The notes under the pieces: model-generated
What the model was told of the DNA's origin: nothing
Seen by the model: the letters and a program-made list of their open reading frames with translations, nothing else
The model's database searches: none
Program-made: the position numbers and the translations under genes
NCBI GenBank assembly: GCA_963666415.2
Contig: CAXXPD010000003.1
Span: forward strand, 1,426,001-1,490,000
Origin: Bin87 sp963666415
GTDB lineage: Bacteria > Chloroflexota > Dehalococcoidia > Lucifugimonadales > UBA3495
Direction of reading: 5' to 3'
DNA: 64,000 nucleotides
In this document: positions 20,047 through 27,941 of the stretch, in pieces
Numbering within the stretch: the first letter of the stretch is position 1
Layout: the number at the start of each line of letters is the position of its first letter

Positions 20047-20225
20047 CTAGAAATCTGGCCGGAAACCCCGATTCTCCCCAAGCCGTTATTTTCTTGGCGT
20101 CGATTACCGATGTAATGATGGGGTCTTGAAACGTATTGCATACACTATCACGCCGTATACGACTGTAATACGTCTGCTTGGCGTAGTGCAAAACCCGGCC
20201 AATGGCTTTCCGGCCAGACCTCTAG
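20047..20225 (+). mobile_element. 179-bp MITE, copy 1, in the 3' end of oppA3
   Basis: Both termini carry CTAG and an inverted repeat: CTAGAAATCTGGCCGGAAA at the left, and CTAGAGGTCTGGCCGGAAA when read from the right (17 of 19 identical). There is no coding capacity. A second copy in opposite orientation lies at 37383-37562 and shares long blocks, including a stretch around GCCGTATACGACTGTAATAC. CTAG borders resemble the IS5-type targets in this window, suggesting mobilisation by an IS5-like enzyme, although no IS here has the same internal ends. It cuts oppA3 before its last 26 codons. Confidence 0.87.
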
Positions 20226-20350
20226 GTCGTCGCGGAGTACGCCTATCTCGGGCCTTATGGCGGCCAATTCACCGACCTGGAACATATCAGGGGAGTGCGC
20301 TACTAAGCCGGCGACCCTATCATAAATCCGAGTCGAGATAGCGCTAATAT

Positions 20351-20390
20351 CCTCCGGCCCAACCACCAGTCCTGGTGCGAAAGCCGGAGG
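20351..20390 (+). promoter_or_regulatory. Two-part hairpin between oppA3 and dppB2
   Basis: CCTCCGGC (20351-20358) pairs with GCCGGAGG (20383-20390). Inside it CACCAG (20364-20369) pairs with CTGGTG (20372-20377). It lies 41 bases upstream of the dppB2 ATG and 44 bases after the original oppA3 stop. Its position matches that of the oppA2-dppB1 hairpin and suggests it tunes permease levels relative to the binding protein. Confidence 0.55.
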
Positions 20391-20431
20391 GATTGCCTGT
20401 TTGGACACCAAGTAAAATAAGGGAGTCTTTG

Positions 20432-21352
20432 ATGCAGCGGTACATTTTGCGAAGATTGGCCCAGGGTATCCTCGCCATCTTCGTCATCAGCACAGTGACG
20501 TTCGCACTGGCCCGTGTTTCGGGGGACCCTCTGAATGTGTTGTTGCCCGAAGAGGCGTCCGAGGAGCAAATCGCCCTCACCAAGATCGAATGGGGGCTGG
20601 ATAAACCGCTTCATATGCAATACATCTTGTTCCTGGGGAAGTTGGTCCAGGGGGATTTAGGCGAAGCATTGGCTTGGCCTAACACCTCGGCCACCGAACT
20701 GATCATAGAACGCCTCCCCAACACGGTCCAACTCTCCGCGGCCGCATTGTTGGTTAGCGGTCTGATCGCATTCCCGGTCGGTGTCCTCGTGGCAATTAAA
20801 AAGGACACATTTATAGACTTCAGCGGGAAAATGTTTGCCATCTTGGGTCAGTCCGCGCCGTCCTTCGCGGTCGGACTGATTCTGATGTGGATATTCGCCG
20901 TTCAGTTGGACTTCTTCCCCACCTCTGGTAAAGGGGGCATCGAATACATGGTGCTGCCCGCGATAGCCTTGGGCTATTACAACGTGGCAGCGCTGATGCG
21001 ACTGACCCGTTCGTCCATGCTCGAAGTGCTGGACACGGAGTACGTGAAGCTGGCGCGGATTAAGGGCGTCCCGGAATGGAAGATTGTCTGGAAACACTGT
21101 TTCCGTAATGCTCTCATCGTGCCGATTACGTATTTTGGCCTCATCGGAGCAGTGCTGATCACGGGTTCAGTCGTCATTGAGACCGTGTTCGCGTGGCCCG
21201 GCCTGGGCGCCTTGGTCATCGACGCGATTTTGTTCCGCGACTATGTCGTGGTGCAGGCCGTCGTTTTGTTGTTCGCGACCGCATTCGTGTGTATCAACAT
21301 AATGGTTGATGTGCTTTACGCCTACATCGACCCTCGAATCCGCTACGGGTAA
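20432..21352 (+). CDS. dppB: Peptide ABC transporter permease DppB, copy 2
   Basis: The 306-residue inner-membrane protein starts MQRYILRRLAQGILAIFVIS at ATG 20432, preceded by GGGAG at 20421-20425. It has six predicted membrane helices: one at residues 9-30, a periplasmic loop, then five more from about residue 100. The EAA-like loop DTEYVKLARIKGVPEWKIVW contacts the ATPases. DppB pairs with DppC to form the channel for peptides delivered by a family-5 binding protein. This is the only intact dppB in the window. It is followed by dppC2 (50-base gap), dppD and dppF in what looks like one operon. Confidence 0.93.
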   Translation: MQRYILRRLAQGILAIFVISTVTFALARVSGDPLNVLLPEEASEEQIALTKIEWGLDKPLHMQYILFLGKLVQGDLGEALAWPNTSATELIIERLPNTVQLSAAALLVSGLIAFPVGVLVAIKKDTFIDFSGKMFAILGQSAPSFAVGLILMWIFAVQLDFFPTSGKGGIEYMVLPAIALGYYNVAALMRLTRSSMLEVLDTEYVKLARIKGVPEWKIVWKHCFRNALIVPITYFGLIGAVLITGSVVIETVFAWPGLGALVIDAILFRDYVVVQAVVLLFATAFVCINIMVDVLYAYIDPRIRYG

Positions 21353-21402
21353 ACTTACCGCGTATTCGTACACTTGCAACCACCCGATAGGGGAGGTAGA
21401 AA

Positions 21403-22488
21403 ATGGCAGTAGTCGTTACCACTCCGGGAATAGCCGCTCCCGTCGACCAACGCCCGCCGAGCCGACTGGCTTCCGGCTTACAAACAGCGCGGCAACTTCC
21501 GATTATTCCAACCGCCATCTTGATCGTACTGCTGGTGATCCCCGCAATTTTCGCCAATCAATTGGCTCCCCATAGTCACCGGCTGGGCACCCTGGACGAT
21601 GCAAAACTGCCGCCGTTCTGGGTTTCAGAAAGTTTCGAGCAACGTACGGTGGTGCAGCGTGCCGACCGAACCCAGCTAGATACTGTAATTGGGATGTCCA
21701 ACGCCCAACGGAAACTCCAGCGCGGTGAGGCCACATTCGTCTCCGGTGGCGAAGATGGCGCGGTCAACCCTGGCGACGTTATCAGGTACCAGGCCACAGA
21801 ATGAGGGTCAACCAAATATCTGTTGGGTACCGACAAACAGGGGCGCGACATTCTCAGTCGCATCATGCATGGCGCCCGCATCTCGTTGCTGGTGTCGTCC
21901 CTGGCTATCCTGTTGGGCGGCGGGCTTGGCACGATATTAGGAATGTTGGCGGCGTACCGGGGCGGCAAAATCGACTCGATTATAATGCGTGTCGTTGATA
22001 TCAAGCTGGCGTTCCCGTCAATATTGCTGGCCCTGGTGCTTGTTGCTGCGATCGGTGCCGGTATAACCACCATCATCATCGTGATAGCCGTGTTGTTGTG
22101 GGCACGGTATGCCCGCATCGTGCGCGGCGAAGCATTGGGAATCAAGCAGCAGGATTTCATCGATCGGGCGCGTGTGTCTGGTGCTTCAAACGTAAGGATT
22201 ATGATCCACCACATTTTCCCGAACCTCGTCAACACTGTGGTAGTATTGGCCACACTGGAGATTGGTCACGTAATTATCCTGGAATCCACTCTGAGCTTCC
22301 TGGGTGCCGGTATTCAGGCTCCCAGACCGGCTTGGGGAGTTATGGTTGCGGGCGGCAGAGACCTCATCACAATTGAGTGGTGGATCTTCCTGTTCCCGTG
22401 CTTGGCCATCGTCCTGACGGTACTATCAATGAACTTGCTGGGAGACTGGTTGCGAGACCGCTTGGATCCTAAATTGAGGAACGTGTAG
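21403..22488 (+). pseudogene. dppC: Peptide ABC transporter permease DppC, copy 2 (in-frame TGA)
   Basis: The ATG at 21403 begins MAVVVTTPGIAAPVDQRPPS and reaches an in-frame TGA at 21802-21804. The same frame continues without any shift: GSTKYLLGTDKQGRDILSRI and on through five helices to LLGDWLRDRLDPKLRNV at 22488. DppC copy 1 has a Trp in the equivalent stretch (GGSWEYPLGTDKQ), so TGG to TGA is the simplest explanation. TGA is an ordinary stop elsewhere in the window, for example at 2094-2096. A shorter protein might start at TTG 21823, but it would lack the first helix. If the stop is real, the transporter lacks an intact DppC. Confidence 0.85.
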
Positions 22489-22492
22489 TGCT

Positions 22493-23536
22493 ATGACAGC
22501 TGTGCAAACCGAAGCCGAAACTATTCTGGAAGTAAAAGACCTTTATACCTACATTTTCACCCGCAACGCCACGGTGAAGGCAGTGGACGGCGTTTCCTTC
22601 ACGTTGCACAAGGGCGAAACCCTTGGCATCGTGGGAGAGTCGGGCTGCGGTAAAACCATGACGGCACTGTCGCTACTGCGATTGGTGCCCCGCCCGGCCG
22701 GCAAAATTGTCGGGGGCGAAGTAATCCTGAATGGCGAAGATATCCTGCTGAAAAGCGAAAACGAGATGCGCGACGTTCGAGGCCGCCAGATCTCCATGAT
22801 TCTGCAGGACCCGCAGACCTCGCTCAATCCGGTGTTTACCATTGGTAACCAGTTGCGCGAGGCCCTGGGGATTGCCCACAAGGAAAACAAACGGTCGATG
22901 TTGGAAAGGGCGGTTGGCGCCCTGCGTTCCGTTAACGTGGCCGCTCCCGAGCGTCGCCTGGATGACTATCCTCACCAGATGTCTGGTGGGATGAAACAAC
23001 GCGTAGTCGGCGCCATCGCGATGTCGTGCGAACCTGGTGTAATCATTGCCGACGAACCTACAACTGCGCTTGATGTCACCATCCAGCTCCAGTATTTGCG
23101 GCTGCTGAAAGACATTCAGGCGGAGACTGGACTCGCCATCATCTTCATCACCCACGACTTTGGTGTGGTGGCGCGGATGTGCGACCGGGTGGCGGTGATG
23201 TACGCCGGGCGCATTATCGAACAAGGGGATGTGCGCGACATTTTCAACGCACCGTCGCATCCTTATACGCAGGCGCTCATCAACTCCGTGCCTAAGCTGG
23301 AAGAGCGGGTCGACCGGTTGTACTCCATCGACGGGCAACCGCCGCTGTTGTCCAACTTGCCTGAGGGTTGCCGGTTCGCGCCGCGTTGCACTTATGCAGC
23401 CGACCAATGCTACGAAGCCTATCCGCCGTCTTTCCAAAAGAAAGACGGGCATTACGCTGATTGCTGGGCGTTGGATGAAAACTGGCAAGGAACCGCAATT
23501 TCCGAATTCATTGCGCCTACTGGCACTGCTGGCTAA
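22493..23536 (+). CDS. dppD: Peptide ABC transporter ATP-binding protein DppD/OppD
   Basis: This is a 347-residue cytoplasmic ATPase. Walker A is GESGCGKT, the Q-loop region is MILQDPQTSLNPVF, the ABC signature is MSGGMKQR and Walker B is VIIADEPTTALD, with the switch histidine in IIFITHDFG. The C-terminal oligopeptide/dipeptide domain has the cysteine cluster RFAPRCTYAADQC, which binds an iron-sulfur cluster in some relatives. The ATG is four bases after the dppC2 stop, so translation is probably coupled. It energises the DppBC channel together with DppF. The frame is intact although the gene upstream has an in-frame stop. Confidence 0.94.
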   Translation: MTAVQTEAETILEVKDLYTYIFTRNATVKAVDGVSFTLHKGETLGIVGESGCGKTMTALSLLRLVPRPAGKIVGGEVILNGEDILLKSENEMRDVRGRQISMILQDPQTSLNPVFTIGNQLREALGIAHKENKRSMLERAVGALRSVNVAAPERRLDDYPHQMSGGMKQRVVGAIAMSCEPGVIIADEPTTALDVTIQLQYLRLLKDIQAETGLAIIFITHDFGVVARMCDRVAVMYAGRIIEQGDVRDIFNAPSHPYTQALINSVPKLEERVDRLYSIDGQPPLLSNLPEGCRFAPRCTYAADQCYEAYPPSFQKKDGHYADCWALDENWQGTAISEFIAPTGTAG

Positions 23537-23590
23537 GTTGACTCCGACCTGGCAGACCTCACAATTAATCCTGAGGAGGAACGATTACTA

Positions 23591-24571
23591 ATGGTAGTCG
23601 CCACCAATGAAAACCTGCTGGAAGTACGAGGACTCAAGAAATACTTCCCGGTTACCAAGGGCCTGATCATGATGAAGACTGTCGGCTATGTGCAGGCGGT
23701 CGATGGAATTTCGTTCAACATCAAGCAGGGAGAAACCGTCGGGCTGGTCGGTGAATCCGGCTGTGGTAAGACGACAACCAGCAAGTTGTTGCTGCGTCTG
23801 GAAGATCCTACGGAAGGCGAGATCCTGTTGGAAGGGCAAAACATCAGCGGCTTCCGCGGTGCTCAGTTGCAGGAATATCGCACCACTGTGCAAGCCGTGT
23901 TTCAGGATCCGTGGTCGTCCCTGAGTCCTCGAATGCGAGTGCGCGACATCGTGGCCGAACCGTTGATCGTCAACCGGAACGTTACGACTAGTGAAAAGAA
24001 CGAGCGCGTGGCTGAGGTGCTGAACCAGGTTGGATTGCACCCAGAGCAAGCTAACAACTATCCCCATGAGTTTAGCGGTGGGCAGCGTCAGCGTATCGCC
24101 GTGGCATCCGCGCTGGTCTCATACCCCAAGTTGATTATCCTGGACGAACCGGTGTCGGCGCTAGACGTGTCGATTCGCGCGCAGGTGATGAACCTGCTCA
24201 AAGATCTTCAGGAACAGTACAACGTCAGCTACCTGTTGATCGCCCACAACCTGGCCACCGTGCGGTACATGGCCCACCAAACGGCGGTAATGTACCTCGG
24301 GCAAATCGTTGAATACGCCGAGACCGAAGAGTTGTACGAAAACGCCCTGCACCCGTACACCAAGGCGCTGTTCTCAGCGGCGTTGCCGTCCCATCCTGAC
24401 ATGATTCGCGAGGACATCGTGCTGCAAGGCGAGGTGCCTTCACCCATCAACCCGCCCACCGGGTGCCGGTTCCATCCGCGGTGTCCCTTTGCGATGCCAC
24501 AATGCTCGGAGGAAATTCCCGTGGAGAAGGAAGTGTCTCCCGGCCACCTGGTGTCCTGCCACCTGTATTAA
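23591..24571 (+). CDS. dppF: Peptide ABC transporter ATP-binding protein DppF/OppF
   Basis: The 326-residue partner ATPase of DppD has Walker A GESGCGKTT, signature FSGGQRQR, Walker B LIILDEPVSALD and the switch region LIAHNLATVRYM. The C-terminal oligopeptide domain carries HPYTKALFSAALPSHPDM and the cysteine motif RFHPRCPFAMPQC. A strong ribosome site, GAGGAGG, lies upstream (23573-23580) with about ten bases to the ATG. It is the last gene of the operon and is followed by a convincing terminator at 24601. The long DxxG-rich linker around residue 160 is ordinary for the family. Confidence 0.94.
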   Translation: MVVATNENLLEVRGLKKYFPVTKGLIMMKTVGYVQAVDGISFNIKQGETVGLVGESGCGKTTTSKLLLRLEDPTEGEILLEGQNISGFRGAQLQEYRTTVQAVFQDPWSSLSPRMRVRDIVAEPLIVNRNVTTSEKNERVAEVLNQVGLHPEQANNYPHEFSGGQRQRIAVASALVSYPKLIILDEPVSALDVSIRAQVMNLLKDLQEQYNVSYLLIAHNLATVRYMAHQTAVMYLGQIVEYAETEELYENALHPYTKALFSAALPSHPDMIREDIVLQGEVPSPINPPTGCRFHPRCPFAMPQCSEEIPVEKEVSPGHLVSCHLY

Positions 24572-24600
24572 CGCCACGGGCAACATACCTGCGATCTGGT

Positions 24601-24637
24601 ACGCTGCTGCAGTCACTAATTGCAGCGGCGTATTTTT
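24601..24637 (+). terminator. Intrinsic terminator of the dpp operon
   Basis: ACGCTGCTGCA (24601-24611) pairs with TGCAGCGGCGT (24621-24631) with one G-T pair. The stem is followed by ATTTTT (24632-24637). It is 30 bases after the dppF stop, and it also lies between convergent genes. Confidence 0.8.
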
Positions 24638-24665
24638 GGCCTTAAACCAGGTTCGCTATGCTTGT

Positions 24666-26594
24666 TCACTCGATGGCATAGACACTACCGTTGGCGGTGC
24701 GGACGATCAACAGGTCACCGATTACGGTCGGGGCAATCTTGATGGAATCCCCCAAGGGTAGTTTCCAGTCCAGATCACCTGTAGACCGATCCAACGAGTA
24801 CAAATTGCCTGAGTCGTCCCCGAACAGCAATCGGTCTTTTACTACCACGGGTGAAGCCCAGATGGCATCGTCGGCGGTGAACGTCCAGTTCAGGAGACCG
24901 TCAAAAGGATTTATGGCATACATATTGTGATCGTGGCCGCCGACGTACAATTCCTGTTCTGGAGTTCCCTGCTGGGCCAGTTGTTGTCCGGTCTGGGTAG
25001 TTTCGGCCAGCGCCGGGCTACTTTTGATTCCCAATAACGGGTTCTCCGGGGTAAAGCGCCAGAGTCCACCCTGCTGCCCTCGAGGACGGGGCACGCCGGG
25101 CACCTGCCATAGCCAGAGTTGCGCCCAGACCTGTTTGAATTGGTACAGCCCCGGTATCTCACGGTTGCGGGCATTGATGGCGTACAACTCGCCGCCGGCA
25201 GCGAAATACGCTCGCTCGCCGTCGGCCGACACCACCGGCGAGCCGGTAACCCCGCGCGGCGTTCGGTATCGGAACCACTCCTGACCGGTGCGAGCCGACA
25301 GAATGTACAGGATTCCTTTGTCATCACCAACCAATAGTTTACCTTCGTGGATAGTTACGGCCGCGCTCGCGTTGCTGTCCAGTTGCTTGCTCCAGATCAG
25401 GGCTCCGTTGACGGCATCCAGCGCATAAACCCAGCCCTCGCCCGAACTGACGTATACCAAACCCTGCGAAAGCACCGGAGCCACCTCGACCGTGTCCTCG
25501 GCGGTGAAACTCCACAGGGGATCGCCGTTGAAGGCGTTCCAACCGTTGACGGTATGATCGGTGCTGCCAAAATACAGGTATGACTCATACACGACCGGGG
25601 CCCCAGTGATGCGTCCGGCGGTGTCTCCTTCCCATCCCTCACGGATGTTCCCAGTGTCCACTGCCAGGGGATATACGCCGTTGGCAGAACTCAGATAGAT
25701 GTTGGAGCGTTGTGCCACCGGTTCCGCGTTCAATGGTTCATTGACGAACGAATCCCATTTGATGCTACCTGCAGGCGGAGGTGGCCCCACCTCCACATAC
25801 CTGCTGTGACGCAGGTCGCGACCCACCACTGACCAGCTGCCCGGGCCGCTGTCGATGGTCAGTTTGGATTGGGTATTCTTGAAGAAAACCACCGGGTTAG
25901 GTGCGAACGGGTAATTCACCCAAACTACAAATACAATGAACAGGGCAACGATGCTGGCCAGGATGATGCGGCGCAACGACAATCGACGCGCGATCCAGTT
26001 TCGCCGCCGGCGTTGCGCCCATGTTGGGAGCCGCACGATCACCCCGGTGCAACGTTCACAGCGTGCGCCAACCCTTTGATCCGGTTGGCCGCAATATGGG
26101 CATTCCAGTAACAAGTGGTCGTGGAACAGCACATCGTCGTCTGCGACATCCAGCACTGCGGTTTGGCTTGAACCGGCATACACCCCGTGGTCTGCCTCCG
26201 CAGCTGCGCTCGGTAAATGTCTGGCGCCGGCAGCAGTGAAGACCGGCCCTGTTTCCGGCGGCGGCGATGGCATAGGTGGCGGTTGGAGTGGCAGTTCGGT
26301 TGCGTTCGTGGCCAGAGCACCGGCGTTGTTCAGAATTTGTGGGTCTGCTGCGGCTGGCTCAACAGACGGCTGTAGCTGCGATATTCGGTCCGGAAACACC
26401 GCGCGTTCGTCCGGAACATTAACAGCGCGTGACGAATCGCCGTGCGAAACCTCGTCAATAACCGACGAGCCCGGGTCGTGAATGAATTCGCCTGACCGAG
26501 GATTTATTTCCGTGCGATCAGAAACCACTGGATCGGTGGGAGCATCTCCGGAGCGGCGAGTAAATCGTCGAAATATGTCCTTGAATCCTGGCAT
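24666..26594 (-). CDS. Membrane-anchored PQQ-type beta-propeller protein with zinc ribbon
   Basis: The protein has 642 residues. Residues 1-150 are low-complexity and acidic/Pro-rich. A zinc ribbon follows (CPYCGQ...CERC, about 163-180), then a basic stretch (AQRRRRNWIARRLSLRR) and one membrane helix (IILASIVALFIVFVVWV). The C-terminal part, about residues 240-640, is a beta-propeller with repeated blades of the type VVYESYLYFGSTDHTVNGWN and ending LVSQGL.YVSSGEGWVYALD-like motifs. By topology the zinc ribbon is cytoplasmic and the propeller is outside. PQQ/BamB-like propellers of this kind act as scaffolds or as quinoprotein domains; I see no clear quinone-binding evidence. The gene stands apart, convergent to the dpp operon. 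Confidence 0.8.
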   Translation of the reverse strand: MPGFKDIFRRFTRRSGDAPTDPVVSDRTEINPRSGEFIHDPGSSVIDEVSHGDSSRAVNVPDERAVFPDRISQLQPSVEPAAADPQILNNAGALATNATELPLQPPPMPSPPPETGPVFTAAGARHLPSAAAEADHGVYAGSSQTAVLDVADDDVLFHDHLLLECPYCGQPDQRVGARCERCTGVIVRLPTWAQRRRRNWIARRLSLRRIILASIVALFIVFVVWVNYPFAPNPVVFFKNTQSKLTIDSGPGSWSVVGRDLRHSRYVEVGPPPPAGSIKWDSFVNEPLNAEPVAQRSNIYLSSANGVYPLAVDTGNIREGWEGDTAGRITGAPVVYESYLYFGSTDHTVNGWNAFNGDPLWSFTAEDTVEVAPVLSQGLVYVSSGEGWVYALDAVNGALIWSKQLDSNASAAVTIHEGKLLVGDDKGILYILSARTGQEWFRYRTPRGVTGSPVVSADGERAYFAAGGELYAINARNREIPGLYQFKQVWAQLWLWQVPGVPRPRGQQGGLWRFTPENPLLGIKSSPALAETTQTGQQLAQQGTPEQELYVGGHDHNMYAINPFDGLLNWTFTADDAIWASPVVVKDRLLFGDDSGNLYSLDRSTGDLDWKLPLGDSIKIAPTVIGDLLIVRTANGSVYAIE

Positions 26595-27138
26595 GATTAT
26601 CGCATCAACCGGGGTGGGCTAATTGCCCACCTAGCGTGTGGGTTAGATTAACAGACCGCGCATCTCTCGAACCTGAGCCCAAGCGCAGGATTGCGGATCC
26701 GCACCGCCAGCGCAGATTATGGGTTTTGGGCACATCGGATGGGTGGGGTCGGAACGCGCGTGTTACTGGTGCGAGCCCGGGCATTTGTAGCACGCACCGT
26801 GTTCATTATAGTCTCCACAGGTATTCCCGGAGGCTCCGAAACGGTTCGATCGTATAAAGATCGTCCAATCAACAATCCCTCATTCAACAAAGCCAGCCAT
26901 GACGTCCTCGGTATTACAATACAGGTGCAGCCGATGTGGCGAGGCATCCGGGTGCCCGCGGTGGCCGACAGTCGGTGGCTCGATCAGCGCCGGCAACTCT
27001 CCTCAGTGGCATTCAAACCGTCTTGAGGGCATTGGATTGTGGTTGCGGGGTCATCGGTACAATTTCCGTGTCCGTGACGCCTGAAGTTTACCAAGGTTCC
27101 CGAACACTGCACATTCTAACAATGGGAGGTCGGCAATC
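26595..27138. other. Gap with no recognised gene
   Basis: Only a hairpin stands out, GGTGGGC (26613-26619) with GCCCACC (26625-26631), just upstream of the propeller gene. Open frames here are short and lack family resemblance or good ribosome sites. The region probably contains the promoter of the propeller gene (minus strand). Confidence 0.4.
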
Positions 27139-27906
27139 TCAACTGACGCCCATTGCATCCGTAGCAGGTATCGAGGACAATCGCCGGGGCCACCCAATTT
27201 TCGCCCGGCACCCGGATGTCATCAGCACCGATGTCGGCGGGGCCGGCATGAGGTGGGCAAACGCACCCCCCAATAGTGTGGAGACGTCGCAATCGAATCG
27301 CCAGGCCGTGGCCGGACGGACCGCCCAGGCCGGTCGGGTCACCGCGTAGGCTTTAGTATTATCCCCCGGCCTACCGTTGTATCCCCAATGGCGCACGGTC
27401 AGAAATTCAGTTAGTGAACCGGGTTCAGGAAATTCCGCCGCGAGGTCCGTTTCAGCCCAAATGCCCTCCGTTTGGCCATTTCGTTCCCAACTGTATGCGA
27501 ATTCACGGTGGGCACCCAAGAGACAGGCGTGCGGTTCCCGGCAGTCATGTGACATGGGAAAGGGTGCGAATGTTTCCCCGTAGACGCGGCGCGCCGCCAG
27601 GGCGGTGGTCCGGTGGGGCACCAGTTGCTTGAGGAATACGACGCCCCGGCGGTAGCCGCCCGAACTCAATCGCTGTCGCACGTAGAATCTGAAGTTGACT
27701 TGTTGAAATCTCGTCGGCCAGGTCGGAACGCCGAGTACCCGCAGGTTCGAAATCGTCAGGCCCACCGCGCTGACGAACCCATCGCCGTTGAACCGGTCGA
27801 TCTCGAGGCCTCGCGGGAGCAACCGAGTGACCGCGCTGTCGTCAATCGGCCAGGAAAGCAAGGCCAAATTTTGCCAATGGGCGGTTATGAAACCGGGCAA
27901 TGGCAT
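27139..27906 (-). CDS. DUF2071 (YqjF-like) protein
   Basis: The 255-residue protein has the DUF2071 layout. It begins with AHWQNLALLSWPIDDSAVTR then LLPRGLEIDRFNGDGFVSAV. FQQVNFRFYVRQ follows, then RGVVFLKQLVPHRTTALAAR and VYGETFAPFPM. The biochemical function of the family is unknown; its fold belongs to the acetoacetate decarboxylase-like superfamily. The C-terminus (PPTSVLMTSGCRAKIGWPRR) fits the usual family end. Downstream on the minus strand is a 540-base gap; upstream, 35 bases away, is the translin gene, so the two may be co-transcribed. Confidence 0.78.
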   Translation of the reverse strand: MPLPGFITAHWQNLALLSWPIDDSAVTRLLPRGLEIDRFNGDGFVSAVGLTISNLRVLGVPTWPTRFQQVNFRFYVRQRLSSGGYRRGVVFLKQLVPHRTTALAARRVYGETFAPFPMSHDCREPHACLLGAHREFAYSWERNGQTEGIWAETDLAAEFPEPGSLTEFLTVRHWGYNGRPGDNTKAYAVTRPAWAVRPATAWRFDCDVSTLLGGAFAHLMPAPPTSVLMTSGCRAKIGWPRRLSSIPATDAMGVS

Positions 27907-27941
27907 CGTTAGCGGGGAATGCCGATGTTACGCGCAGACCG

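Larger units (their letters stand above)
17387..20306 (+). pseudogene. Family-5 peptide-binding lipoprotein gene, copy 3 (split by IS5 element and MITE)
   Basis: The ATG at 17387 begins MSNIPIMRFPVVALLIALAT, with lipobox VVVGC and an Ala/Pro/Thr-rich linker. An IS5-family element (17743-18548) interrupts the gene in DVTGSAT. Removing it rejoins the frame into SQHRPSHEFLLDPNRYS and the family-5 domain, which continues to 20049. There a stop codon is supplied by the CTAG border of a 179-bp MITE (20047-20225). The lost C-terminus is still readable beyond it: 20226-20306 encodes VVAEYAYLGPYGGQFTDLEH then IRGVRY and a stop, matching the end of copy 2. Precise excision of the MITE would leave TAG in frame, so the original codon there has also changed. 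The gene is more diverged from copies 1 and 2 than they are from each other. Confidence 0.88.

Noticed and set aside
21802..21804. Genetic-code change (UGA read as Trp)
   Set aside because: Other clear genes in the window end in TGA, and internal TGA is seen only here.
26936..27349. 137-codon open frame overlapping the DUF2071 gene end
   Set aside because: No recognisable protein family and no ribosome site; it partly overlaps a conserved minus-strand gene.
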